Assembly (NCBI GenBank): GCA_965206315.1
Contig: OZ242210.1
Location: forward strand, 62,001-126,000
DNA length: 64,000 nt
DNA from: Bin16 sp965206315
GTDB taxonomy: Bacteria; Chloroflexota; Dehalococcoidia; Lucifugimonadales; Australimonadaceae
Direction of reading: 5' to 3'
Part shown: positions 17,047 through 25,694 of the stretch, piece by piece
Layout: the number at the start of each line of letters is the position of its first letter
Numbering within the stretch: the stretch's first letter is position 1
Notes under the pieces: model-generated
Told to the model about the DNA's origin: nothing
The model's input: only the letters and a program-made list of their open reading frames with translations
Databases searched by the model: none
Program-made: the position numbers and the translations under genes

Positions 17047-18447
17047 CTACGCCTTCCTGAACCGCCAGCCGTACATGATGCTGCCGTAGTAGTTGAACGA
17101 CCGCTTGGCCGCAGGGTCGTCGAAGGGGTAGTCGGCGCCCATCTGTCTCGCCGTGGCGAGCCCGGAGACGAAGCAGGTCTCCTGGCTATTGACCAGGGTA
17201 TGAGCTCCACAGTGCCACGTTCGCCGCTTGCCCTGGATGCAGCGGAACAGGTTAACGAGCAGTACGACGTGACGCACGTCATGGACGATGTGTTGGAACC
17301 ACCATCGCCTGACGACCTTCCGCTCGTCGATGGGGCTGATCGGGTTGTAGGTCACCAGGCAGGGCTTGTCAGACCGGTGAGCCCATGGCTGTTGGTTGTG
17401 CATGATGTACGTGATCTCGTAGTTGTCCGGTCTCGCGCCGTACTGTTCGATGTGATTGCTCCGTGTGGTCAGAGCCTTCACTTCGTTGTCGGGTAGCACC
17501 GAGGAGTCGGAGTGGACGACCGTGTGGTTGTGCAGTTCACTCTCGTAGCGTATCGACGAGAGGATGTAGCGTTCGAGGAACGAGGGTCCGTCCAGGATCA
17601 TGAGCGTCTGGTTCGCATTGCATGCGAAGATCACGTCGTCGAACGCTTCCTGGAAGCCGTCATGGTCCTCCACAACGACGCCATCCGTCCGCCGGTACAC
17701 TTTGCGGACGGGTCTGCTCAGGTAGATCTTGTCCCGGAAGTTCGCCGACAGGTTCTCGTAGACGCGGCGTGTTCCCTGGTCCCACGTCTGCATGGGCGTA
17801 GCGGTCTCGATATCGAAGAACTCGAGGTATCTCGAGAAGAGCGCCGCGGGCATATCGAACACGTTCGTCGCCATCAGGAAGTTGACGAACATGGGTTTCA
17901 GCACCTTGTACCTGAAGTCTCCGGAGAACCCTCCGAGATTCAGGACCGTCCCCATGCTGATGTAGTTGAACGGGTTGAGAGCGTTCAGGCACCGGGACTG
18001 GGTGCGGGTCAGCCGGCCGAACCAGCGCAGACGCTGCAACAGCCGCTGGAACTTCTCGATCTCGTGCTGCAGCTGCTCCCTGATGTCGGAATCGAAATCG
18101 TGGGCGTAGACCTGGTCGCCGTACTTCACGCTGTAGCTGAACCTCGTGTCGACCAGTTCGATGCCGAACTGCTCCATCAGCAACAGGATGTGGTGATACA
18201 CGGACGGGATGCAGGCAGTAACGGAGATGTCGAAAGGGATCGAGCTGCCGTCGTCCTGGGGCATATCGGCTGTGACGGCATTGCCGCCGATCTGTTCCTG
18301 GGCCTCGAACAGCCGGAAATCGAACCGGTCCGGGTGATGATGCAGCGCCCACGCAGCGCCCAGTCCTGAAACGCCTCCACCCACGATGGCGATACGCTGC
18401 GGCGCTGTCCCTGTCTCCCCGGTTGCCATGGCCTCCTGTTCTACCAT
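17047..18447 (-). CDS. FAD-dependent amine-oxidase-like oxidoreductase (COG2907-like)
   Basis: The 466-residue protein starts with the dinucleotide-binding motif IAIVGGGVSGLGAAWAL, followed by FEAQEQIGGNAVT, and ends with a FAD-contact segment (CFVSGLATARQMG). The layout matches predicted NAD/FAD-binding proteins often found beside cyclopropane-type or sterol-type methyltransferases. It may desaturate or saturate a lipid intermediate, but no substrate is indicated. The ATG at 18447 was chosen; a GTG at 18453 and an ATG at 18429 (with AGGAGG only 2 bases before it) are alternatives. The upstream NHL-repeat gene ends about 20 bases away, so they are co-transcribed. It is followed by about 60 bases and the lipoprotein gene. 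Confidence 0.85.
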   Translation of the reverse strand: MVEQEAMATGETGTAPQRIAIVGGGVSGLGAAWALHHHPDRFDFRLFEAQEQIGGNAVTADMPQDDGSSIPFDISVTACIPSVYHHILLLMEQFGIELVDTRFSYSVKYGDQVYAHDFDSDIREQLQHEIEKFQRLLQRLRWFGRLTRTQSRCLNALNPFNYISMGTVLNLGGFSGDFRYKVLKPMFVNFLMATNVFDMPAALFSRYLEFFDIETATPMQTWDQGTRRVYENLSANFRDKIYLSRPVRKVYRRTDGVVVEDHDGFQEAFDDVIFACNANQTLMILDGPSFLERYILSSIRYESELHNHTVVHSDSSVLPDNEVKALTTRSNHIEQYGARPDNYEITYIMHNQQPWAHRSDKPCLVTYNPISPIDERKVVRRWWFQHIVHDVRHVVLLVNLFRCIQGKRRTWHCGAHTLVNSQETCFVSGLATARQMGADYPFDDPAAKRSFNYYGSIMYGWRFRKA

Positions 18448-18469
18448 CGTCACTCGCTAGGGAACCCGG

Positions 18470-19363
18470 CTAACGTGTCCGGACGAACTTCTGGAGTCGC
18501 GCGCCCTGCAGTACCTCGGAGACGTACATCGCACCCTGGGAGTCGACGCAGATCCCGTGTGGCGCCGTGAACTTCCCGGGATCGTGGCTGGCCTCTCCTC
18601 CCCACCGCCAGAGTACGTTCCCCTGGAGATCGAGGATGCTCACCCGCGCACCCAGCTCGGCCACGTACATCGTGTCTTCGTTGTCGATGTAGATCTTGCA
18701 CGGCTGCAGGAAGCCCGGCCACGTCTCGATGTGTTCACCATTGGGAGTGAAGATCTGGATGCGGTTGTTGGCCCGGTCACAAACGTAGACCCTGCCCTTG
18801 TGCTCCCAGACAGCGTGCACGAGGTTGAGCTGGCCCGGACCGTCGCCCGGCTCGCCCCACGAGAACAGCAAGGTGCCATCTGCGCTGTACTTGTGGACGC
18901 GGGAGTTGCGATAGCCGTCCGAAACATAGAACTCCCCGCTGGGAGACAGGCCCACGTTGGTGGGATGGTGGAACGGAGGACCCGCGTACTTCACGGTCGG
19001 GCTCTCCGCGGTGTAGCCGGTGTCAGACGGCTTCCCGCGAGTGCCCAGGGTGAATACATGCCGCCCGTCTCCGGTGAACTTGAGAACGATCTGGGGGCCG
19101 CGGTCGGTCAGGTAGACCATGTCGTCGGGGCCGATGCAGATGCCGTGGGCATCCTCGAAGATACCGTAGCCCCACGAGTGGAGCAGTTTGCCGGAGCTGT
19201 CGTAGATCCGGTAGGGCGGATCGACGCCCCGGGTGAACACGTGGACGCGGTCCTGCGAATCGACCGCAACGTCGCCGACCAGACCCCAGATCCAGTTCGG
19301 TTTGAGCTCTCCCCAATCCGGGACCAACTCGTAGGTACGCTCACCGGCATCGATGCTGACCAT
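18470..19363 (-). CDS. NHL/six-bladed beta-propeller repeat protein
   Basis: The 297-residue protein contains repeated blades of the form D-x-Q-(D/G)-x-(V/M)-(Y/H)-V-x-(D/E)...(N/R)RI-x-(I/V)-(F/Y)-(T/S)-x-(D/N)-G, for example DSQDRVHVFTRG, GPDDMVYLTDRG, SPSGEFYVSDGYRNSRVHKY and YVCDRANNRIQIFTPNGEH. This is an NHL/PAL-type propeller, found in lyases and as a binding scaffold. No signal peptide is evident, so a cytoplasmic role is likely. The start is ATG 19363, preceded by GGTGGAGGAG; the frame opens at a GTG that forms part of that ribosome site. It is upstream of the FAD enzyme in one leftward operon. Its function in the locus is unknown. Confidence 0.85.
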   Translation of the reverse strand: MVSIDAGERTYELVPDWGELKPNWIWGLVGDVAVDSQDRVHVFTRGVDPPYRIYDSSGKLLHSWGYGIFEDAHGICIGPDDMVYLTDRGPQIVLKFTGDGRHVFTLGTRGKPSDTGYTAESPTVKYAGPPFHHPTNVGLSPSGEFYVSDGYRNSRVHKYSADGTLLFSWGEPGDGPGQLNLVHAVWEHKGRVYVCDRANNRIQIFTPNGEHIETWPGFLQPCKIYIDNEDTMYVAELGARVSILDLQGNVLWRWGGEASHDPGKFTAPHGICVDSQGAMYVSEVLQGARLQKFVRTR

Positions 19364-19515
19364 TGGCTCCTCCACCGAACTGCTGCCGCGAGTATACGGG
19401 CTTCTCGACGGCTCCGAGAAGTTGAGAACGCAGGGATGTCGCCGGAGAGTCGCGGTTCGTGACGGTTAGCTGACCCGCGCGGAATCTCCCTTGGCGTGAG
19501 CCTGACGCTAGCCGA

Positions 19516-20346
19516 TCAGGCCACCGCCGCTGCCCGCCGGGCGTCCACCTTTGCCAGGAAGGCGAGGACCTCCCTGTTGAAGGTCTCCGTCTGGTCGAGG
19601 TTGGTGAAGTGCCCCGCGTCCGGCACCACCACCAACTCCGAGCCCTCGATCTGGCTGTGGATGAACCTGACATCCTCCAGGGCCGGGTCCTCTTCCCCGG
19701 CGATGCACAGCGTCGGCGCTTCGATCTCACGCAGGCGGTCGTCGAAGACCGGCGCCTGGTCGAGGGCCTCGAGGGAGTAGACGTAGCCGTGGGGCGTCAG
19801 CGCCTTGAGCATATCGAGCATGCCTTCGGCCTCCTCCGGGCCCCTGGCTGCCCTCAGAGCGAAGCTGTCGACCTCCCGGATGGAATGGCGGGCCACCGCT
19901 TCCATCCCCTCGGTGAAAGCCAACTCCCGCACCCGGGCCGTATTCCTCCTGGTCTCTTTGCTGTGGGCGTGGCCCGACGCCGAACCGGAGTCGATGACCA
20001 TCAGGCCCGCCACCCGGTCCGGGTGCAGCAGCGTGAACCGCGTAGTGATGCCTCCGCCCATGGAGAGCCCGCCGACGTACGCCTTCTCGATGCCCAGGTG
20101 GTCCAGCAGGCCCAGCAGGTCCGAGACCGACGTGTCCAGCCCGTAGGCCGACGGGGCCTCCGGAGAGTCCGAGTTCCCGTGTCCCCGCGGCTCGAAGCGG
20201 ATGAACCGGTACTTCGCGGAGAACGCCTCCACCTGCGGTGCCCACATAGTGGCGTTGCCTCCCCGGCAGTAGCAGAGCACGAGCGGGAATCCCTCGCCAT
20301 CGCTTTCGTAGTTGATGCCGACGCCGTTGATGATTGCTTTGGGCAC
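19516..20346 (-). CDS. Alpha/beta-fold hydrolase
   Basis: The 276-residue protein is an alpha/beta hydrolase with the nucleophile elbow GLSMGG (Ser near residue 95), the acid in GEEDPALED near 218-225, and the catalytic His in DAGHFTNLDQ near 246. An oxyanion region with an unusual LCYCRGGNATMW sequence replaces the common HG motif. Esterase, lactonase or enol-lactone hydrolase activity is likely. The GTG start at 20346 is well supported by GGAGGAGG six bases upstream. It sits between the FAD oxidoreductase at 20453 and the NHL gene, all leftward, with gaps of 106 and 152 bases. Confidence 0.88.
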   Translation of the reverse strand: MPKAIINGVGINYESDGEGFPLVLCYCRGGNATMWAPQVEAFSAKYRFIRFEPRGHGNSDSPEAPSAYGLDTSVSDLLGLLDHLGIEKAYVGGLSMGGGITTRFTLLHPDRVAGLMVIDSGSASGHAHSKETRRNTARVRELAFTEGMEAVARHSIREVDSFALRAARGPEEAEGMLDMLKALTPHGYVYSLEALDQAPVFDDRLREIEAPTLCIAGEEDPALEDVRFIHSQIEGSELVVVPDAGHFTNLDQTETFNREVLAFLAKVDARRAAAVA

Positions 20347-20452
20347 GGAGTCCTCCTCCGGGTGTTGCCACGTCTGTCTCGGAGACGCGTGGACTGTACT
20401 ACGAACTTTTCGGTGGGTGGTACCCGGTGCGCGTGGCTCGCCGGACTCTGCC

Positions 20453-21820
20453 TTACCGGAAGCGCGACTCCAACATGTCTGCAGCCCGCATCCCTGCGCT
20501 GTAGCCGCTGGCGAGGGCGCCGTTGACGGACGGCACGCGCATGTAATCGCCTGCCAGAAACAGGTTGTCGATGCGCCCTGTAAGTTGCTCAGGGACGTCT
20601 GCCATCGCGGCGAGCATACCGGGCGTCCCCATGCACAGCGCCTCCTCCCAGCGGTACACGCGGAAGAACAGACCCTCGTTGTCGTCCGGAAGAGCGGAGC
20701 CCGGAGGCGCCTTGCGGCGAGCGGCGCCCAGCAGCTGGCGTTTTATCTCATCGTCGTCGAGCGGGATGAGCTCCCTGGCGCGGTCGCGCCCGACGAGCAG
20801 GTCGAGGATGCTCTTCCCCGGAGGCGCGCAGGCAGGGAGGAAGGCGGTCCGGTGCAGCAGGAGCGGGGTGTCGTCGTCCTCCGGGTAGAGCGCGCCATGC
20901 CAGCCGGGAGGGAGCGGGGAGTGGTCGAGGCCTATCACCACCCGGCAACCGGTTGAGTAGCTGACGGTGTTGAGTGCGCGACGTGTCTCTTCCGGCAGGT
21001 CGGGGATGAGGTCCGGGGCCTTCGTGCCAGGGACGGCGCAGATGACCGCGTCGGCCTCGATAGTCTCGCCGTCCACGACTACGCCGGTCGCGGTCCCGTC
21101 TGCGACGACGATCCTCCTGACGGGGGTCGATACGCGGATGGCATCAGAGCAGGCAGTGGCAAGCGCTTCGCTCAGCGAGCCGATGCCTCGCTCGGGCATG
21201 TAGACCTTGCCGGAGTGCAGCATGGTTTCGCCGATGTAGGCCCGCATCAGCGCCTGGCCTGCGGGCATTGGATCGCCCAATATCATGTCGAGGGGCCCTC
21301 TGAGCGTCACCTGCAGGTCCTCGGGCACGCCGAGCCGTTTCATGTAATCGCCGAAGGACTCGTCGTCGTCGATCTCGGCGAGGGGGCTGTCGCCGGCGAA
21401 ACTCATGTATGCCGCCTGGCGATGGATCTGCCGCATCACCTTGAAACCGGACCGCATGCCCGAGGGTGAGAGGAAGCCCATGGTGAAGGCCGTACGCAGG
21501 TGCCGTACGAAGTTCCAGAACGATTGGTCCGGCGTCGTGGTAACCCACCGGCCATTCCGGTAGTGCCCGAATTTCATCTTTGAAGGGACCAGCTGGAGTC
21601 CCAACTCCCCGCAAAGGCGGAACGCGACGTCGTAGGTGGAGGTAAAGACGAATGCGCCCATGTCCAGAGAGAACCCGTCCACCTTCTCGCCGCTGCCGCG
21701 TCCGCCTACACGCTCCTGAGCCTCCAGCAGGAGGGGAGTGATGCCCCGCTTCATCAGTGCATAGGCAGCGCTGAGCCCGGCGAAGCCCCCACCAACGATG
21801 ACGACCCGCTGTGCAGTCAT
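20453..21820 (-). CDS. FAD-dependent amine oxidase/phytoene-desaturase-like oxidoreductase
   Basis: The 455-residue protein begins with VVIVGGGFAGLSAAYALMKR and LLEAQERVGGRG, the FAD fingerprint of the protoporphyrinogen oxidase/phytoene desaturase/hydroxysqualene dehydroxylase group. It ends with NLFLAGDYMRVPSVNGALASGYSAG, the C-terminal FAD segment. A conserved IGSLSEALA stretch lies mid-protein. The group acts on isoprenoid or porphyrin substrates, so a lipid precursor is plausible here, but the sequence does not fix the reaction. An AAGGAC ribosome site precedes ATG 21820. It is the first gene of the leftward block that continues to the SMT-like gene; tRNA-Ala lies 30 bases upstream. Confidence 0.85.
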   Translation of the reverse strand: MTAQRVVIVGGGFAGLSAAYALMKRGITPLLLEAQERVGGRGSGEKVDGFSLDMGAFVFTSTYDVAFRLCGELGLQLVPSKMKFGHYRNGRWVTTTPDQSFWNFVRHLRTAFTMGFLSPSGMRSGFKVMRQIHRQAAYMSFAGDSPLAEIDDDESFGDYMKRLGVPEDLQVTLRGPLDMILGDPMPAGQALMRAYIGETMLHSGKVYMPERGIGSLSEALATACSDAIRVSTPVRRIVVADGTATGVVVDGETIEADAVICAVPGTKAPDLIPDLPEETRRALNTVSYSTGCRVVIGLDHSPLPPGWHGALYPEDDDTPLLLHRTAFLPACAPPGKSILDLLVGRDRARELIPLDDDEIKRQLLGAARRKAPPGSALPDDNEGLFFRVYRWEEALCMGTPGMLAAMADVPEQLTGRIDNLFLAGDYMRVPSVNGALASGYSAGMRAADMLESRFR

Positions 21821-21850
21821 GGGTGCGGTCCTTCAGGATTGCCCTGGACA

Positions 21851-21926
21851 TGGTGGAGCCGAGGGGACTCGAACCCCTGACCCCCTGCTTGCAAAGCAGG
21901 TGCTCTCCCAGCTGAGCTACGGCCCC
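21851..21926 (-). tRNA. tRNA-Ala (TGC)
   Basis: The reverse complement folds as a 76-base cloverleaf with acceptor GGGGCCG/CGGCTCC, including the G3-U70 wobble pair that identifies alanine tRNAs. The anticodon loop TTTGCAA gives anticodon TGC; the T loop is TTCGAGT and a genomic CCA tail is present. Confidence 0.97.
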
Positions 21927-21955
21927 ACGCGTACGGTTCAGGATACCATCAGCGC

Positions 21956-23812
21956 CTACGGCGAACTGAGCCCCGGCATCGACAGCCCTTCCATCGTCTC
22001 CTGCACGACGCCGAAGCGCTCGAACGGGGGCATGAAGTACGCACCCGCGATACGGCCGGAGAGCGCCGTGAGCAGCTCGCGGCTGAGCGCGATGCCCTCC
22101 TTGCCCCCGGCGTCGCCCCGGTATTCCGCGAGGTCGATGCGCTGCATCACGTCATCCGGCACCACGATGCCGGGCACCTCGTTCTGCAGGAAGCGGGCAT
22201 GACGGGCGTTGCGGAGCGGCAGCACGCCCATGATGACCGGCAGCGGGAAGCCCCCCAGCAACGACCACACACTCTCCACGTGCTCCGCCGCGTAGACCGG
22301 CTGCGTGAGCAGGAAATGCGCTCCGGCCTTGACCTTGCGCTCCAGCACGCGGAGCTCCCTGTCCAGGTCCGGCGCATTGAAGTTCAGCGCCGCGCCGATG
22401 AAGAACGACGTCGGTTGGCCGATCTCCCGTCCGTTCCCGTCCACGCCCTCGTTGAAGCCCGCCATCAGCCGGATCAGGCCGGACGCCGTCACGTCGCTCA
22501 CTGCGGTCGCATAGGGATAGTCGCCGGTGAGCGGGACGTCGCCCATCACCGTGAAGACGTTGCGCAGGCCCAGCGCGTGCGCGCCCAGCAGGTCCGAGTG
22601 CAGCGCCAGCAGATTGCGATGGCGGATGGCCATGTGCATCACCGCCTCGACGCCCAGCCGCGACTGCACGAGGCTGCCGGTGGCGAGCGCGCTCATCCTC
22701 CCCTGCGCACGCGGGCTGTCCGCAACGTTCACCGCGCTGACGCTCCCGACCACGCCGCGCAGCTTGTCCAGCGTTCCGCTCACGTCGAACCCGCGCGGAG
22801 GCGAGAGTTCCACCGTAACGACGAACTCCCCGCGCTCGATGCGTTCCGCAAGTCCCGTGGGGCGGGTGGCAGGAGCCTCGACGCGCTGTGGGCGCGCCGC
22901 AGCCGGAGCGGGCGCACGCCGCGCCGAGGACTGCAGCACCCCGCGCACCGCGTCCCGTACGGCGGCGATGTGCTCAGGCGTAGTTCCGCAGCATCCACCG
23001 ACCGCCGCTGCTCCTGCGCGCGCAATCTCGCGCGCCGTCTCCGCGAAGTACTCCGGCGGCGCGGTGTACTGCAGTCGACCGCCCACATAGGCGGGAAGTC
23101 CCGCGTTCGGCTGAACCATGAGCGGCACGCCCGCTGACCCTGCCATGCGTTCGACGACGCTCAGCAGCAGGTCCGGGCCTATACTGCAGTTCGCGCCGAT
23201 CGCAAGCAGCTCTGCCTCGTTCAGGGCCGCGACCACGTCTTCCGGCGCATCCCCGCTCGACGTCAGGCCGTCTCCTGTGAAGGTCATCTGCGCGATGACC
23301 GGCAGTTCGGAAACGGAGCGCACCGCATCGATGGCCAGCCTGAGCTGTGCCAGTGAAGTGAACGTCTCCAGGAGGATGAGGTCCGCCCCGGCGTCGGAGA
23401 GCGCCGACGCCTGCTCCGCGAACACGTTCCGCGCAGATGCCGGCGAGAAGAGACCCGCGCCAGTCGTGTCGGGTGGCAGTGGGCCCATCGAGCCCGCGAC
23501 CCAGACGGTCTGACCGTGCAACCGCCCGGCTTCCCTGGCCAGCGCGACGCCGGCGCGGTTTAGCTCCTCGACACGGGAGGCCATCCCATGCATGCCGAGC
23601 TTGGCCGCATTCGCGCCGAATGTGTTCGTCTCTATGAGTTCCGCACCCGCACGAAGATAGGAGAGGTGCACTCCCTTCACGATGTCCGGCTGGTCGACGT
23701 TGGCCGGTTCCAGCAACGCGGCAGTGAGACCGTGTGCGTACAGCTGCGTGCCGGTGGCGCCGTCGCAGAGCAGCAGGCCACGGGATAAGCGTTCGGAGAG
23801 CGAGAAGTCCAT
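21956..23812 (-). CDS. Bifunctional homocysteine S-methyltransferase / methylenetetrahydrofolate reductase
   Basis: The 618-residue fusion has an N-terminal homocysteine S-methyltransferase domain (about 1-290): LLCDGATGTQLY, ETNTFGAN, and zinc Cys residues in ANCSIGP and the GGCCGTTPEH pair. A C-terminal methylenetetrahydrofolate reductase domain begins at about residue 325 (FVVTVELSPPRGFD) and runs to the end. A proline/alanine linker joins them. The fusion couples production of 5-methyl-THF to methylation of homocysteine to methionine, supplying SAM for methyltransferases such as the SMT-like enzyme. It is followed after about 30 bases by the tRNA-Ala gene. The ATG at 23812 lies just before the first conserved strand. 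Confidence 0.93.
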   Translation of the reverse strand: MDFSLSERLSRGLLLCDGATGTQLYAHGLTAALLEPANVDQPDIVKGVHLSYLRAGAELIETNTFGANAAKLGMHGMASRVEELNRAGVALAREAGRLHGQTVWVAGSMGPLPPDTTGAGLFSPASARNVFAEQASALSDAGADLILLETFTSLAQLRLAIDAVRSVSELPVIAQMTFTGDGLTSSGDAPEDVVAALNEAELLAIGANCSIGPDLLLSVVERMAGSAGVPLMVQPNAGLPAYVGGRLQYTAPPEYFAETAREIARAGAAAVGGCCGTTPEHIAAVRDAVRGVLQSSARRAPAPAAARPQRVEAPATRPTGLAERIERGEFVVTVELSPPRGFDVSGTLDKLRGVVGSVSAVNVADSPRAQGRMSALATGSLVQSRLGVEAVMHMAIRHRNLLALHSDLLGAHALGLRNVFTVMGDVPLTGDYPYATAVSDVTASGLIRLMAGFNEGVDGNGREIGQPTSFFIGAALNFNAPDLDRELRVLERKVKAGAHFLLTQPVYAAEHVESVWSLLGGFPLPVIMGVLPLRNARHARFLQNEVPGIVVPDDVMQRIDLAEYRGDAGGKEGIALSRELLTALSGRIAGAYFMPPFERFGVVQETMEGLSMPGLSSP

Positions 23813-23895
23813 GAGCTGGAACCTCTGACGATTGTACCAGCGCCACCCTCCCGCCGTTGTGCCGAGCAGGCAGGACGGCTATCCTGCCCTTCCCT

Positions 23896-25506
23896 ATGAC
23901 AGGCCCGGAACTCACGATTCTCAACTGGCTGCTGGCCGCCTCGCCGGTCGTCTTCCTCGTAGTCGCCATCATCTGGCTGAACTGGAGCGCGCCGCGCGCC
24001 GGAGCTGCGGCGTGGTTGCTTGCGCTCGCTCTGGCGCTCCTCATCTTCGGCGCCGCGCGGGACCATGTCGCGATCGCGAGTGCGAAGGGATTAAGCCTCG
24101 CGGTCTTCGTTCTCACCATCGTGTGGACGTCCGTCTACCTGTTCAACATGGTGGACAGACTGAAGGGTATAGAGGCCATCGGGCGGACGATGGCCGCACT
24201 GGCGAGCGACCGCCTCGTGCAGGCGCTGCTCATCGGCTGGGGTTTCTCCAGCTTCATCCAGGGCATCACCGGATTCGGAGTGCCTGTGGCCGTCTCGGCC
24301 CCGTTGCTCATCATGCTCGGCTTCCCGCCCGCCCGCGCCGCCGCTATGGCGCTCGTCGGACACGGCTGGGCCGTGACGTTCGGCTCCATGGGCTCGTCCT
24401 ACTACACCATCCAATTGGTCACCGGCATCGAGGGCGAGGTCATCGCACCCCACATGGCGTTGCTGTTCGCGCCCATCATCGTTGCGAGCGGCATGCTGGT
24501 CGCACACATACAGGGCGGGCTGAGCGCGCTGCGGCGGAGCCTGCCGGTGGTGGTCATAACCAGCGCGGTCATGGCCGCGGCGATGTACGCACTCGCATGG
24601 GGCGGCGCGCCGCAGATAGCATCCACCGTTCCGGGTATCCTCGGCATGGTTGCGCTTGGCCTGCTCTCCCGCACTCCGCTCCTGCGCGGCGCTCCACAGA
24701 CGGAAGCAGCACCGGAAACGCCGCCTGCCGGAGCGTCGGACGAGGCCGATGCCCGGCCCATGCCGTTCATCCTCGCTTTCATGCCGTATCTGCTGCTCAT
24801 CACGCTGAGCGTCATATCGCAGATCGGCCCGGTGAAGGAGGCTGTCCGCAACATACTCTGGGCACTCGACTATCCCGCGTTCACGACTGCCCAGGGGTTC
24901 GCCGTTGCCGCCGCAAACGACTACGCGCCGCTACGCATCCTCAATCACCCCGCTCCGCTCATCTTCTTCAGCATCGTGCTCAGCGCGGTGGTCTATGTCT
25001 TCGCCAAGCGATGGCGGAAGGGCGTCGCGTGGGAAGCGATGAAACTGACCTACGGGCAGACCCTCAGCTCCTCCATCGGCGTCACGACCATGGTGATGAT
25101 GGCCGTGGTCATGGCGGACACCGGCATGACCGTGCTCCTCGCGCAGGGCATCGCGAACGCTTCCGGTCCGCTCTTCCCGTTCGTCTCGCCGTTCATCGGG
25201 TTGCTCGGTTCGTTCATGAGCGGCAGCAATACGAACTCGAACGTCATGTTCGGCCTGCTCCAATTGGAGACGGCCAGGGAGCTGGGCATCGGGACGGTCA
25301 CCATCTCCAGCATCCAGTCGATCGGCGCGTCCGTCGGAAGCCCCATGTCCCCGGCGAAGGTGCTCGTCGGTGCTGCGGTCGTCGGTCTCGCGGGCAAGGA
25401 GCGGGACATCTTCCGCATCGTCATCCCCTACATCCTCGGGCTGGTCGTCCTCGCCGGCATCGAGGCCATCATCATCATCGAACTGCTGCCAGCGCTATCG
25501 AGGTAA
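23896..25506 (+). CDS. L-lactate permease (LctP family)
   Basis: The 536-residue protein is an integral membrane transporter with about 13 hydrophobic segments. It has the LctP signatures GWGFSSFIQGITGFGVPVAV (around residues 102-121), the GSNTNSN motif and the SPMSPAKV segment near the C-terminus. The family imports L-lactate or glycolate with protons. ATG 23896 was chosen because the first conserved residues (LTILNWLLAASP) follow; the 13 codons upstream lack similarity. A 56-residue membrane peptide and a methyltransferase follow closely on the same strand. No lactate dehydrogenase is adjacent. Confidence 0.93.
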   Translation: MTGPELTILNWLLAASPVVFLVVAIIWLNWSAPRAGAAAWLLALALALLIFGAARDHVAIASAKGLSLAVFVLTIVWTSVYLFNMVDRLKGIEAIGRTMAALASDRLVQALLIGWGFSSFIQGITGFGVPVAVSAPLLIMLGFPPARAAAMALVGHGWAVTFGSMGSSYYTIQLVTGIEGEVIAPHMALLFAPIIVASGMLVAHIQGGLSALRRSLPVVVITSAVMAAAMYALAWGGAPQIASTVPGILGMVALGLLSRTPLLRGAPQTEAAPETPPAGASDEADARPMPFILAFMPYLLLITLSVISQIGPVKEAVRNILWALDYPAFTTAQGFAVAAANDYAPLRILNHPAPLIFFSIVLSAVVYVFAKRWRKGVAWEAMKLTYGQTLSSSIGVTTMVMMAVVMADTGMTVLLAQGIANASGPLFPFVSPFIGLLGSFMSGSNTNSNVMFGLLQLETARELGIGTVTISSIQSIGASVGSPMSPAKVLVGAAVVGLAGKERDIFRIVIPYILGLVVLAGIEAIIIIELLPALSR

Positions 25507-25509
25507 GCC

Positions 25510-25680
25510 ATGCTCTCAGCCGCAACGAAACGCAAACTCCGCCACGTCGTCCTCGCAGGCACCATCGTCAGCTTCCCGCTGCTCTACCTCGGCCCCGTAA
25601 CGCTGGAGGCGGGGGCGGTGACGCTGGCAGGGCTCGCCGTGGGGATCGTTACCGCGGTGCTCGCCTGGCTCGCCTTCTAG
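25510..25680 (+). CDS. Small predicted membrane protein
   Basis: This 56-residue reading frame starts at ATG 25510, four bases after the lactate permease stop, and ends with TAG at 25680. It has a basic N-terminus (TKRKLRH) followed by two hydrophobic stretches, VVLAGTIVSFPLLYLG and VTLAGLAVGIVTAVLAWLAF. The tight spacing on both sides and the codon pattern, like its neighbours, support a real gene. It may be an accessory subunit of the permease; no family was recognised. Confidence 0.6.
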   Translation: MLSAATKRKLRHVVLAGTIVSFPLLYLGPVTLEAGAVTLAGLAVGIVTAVLAWLAF

Positions 25681-25694
25681 GAGACGAACGCCCG

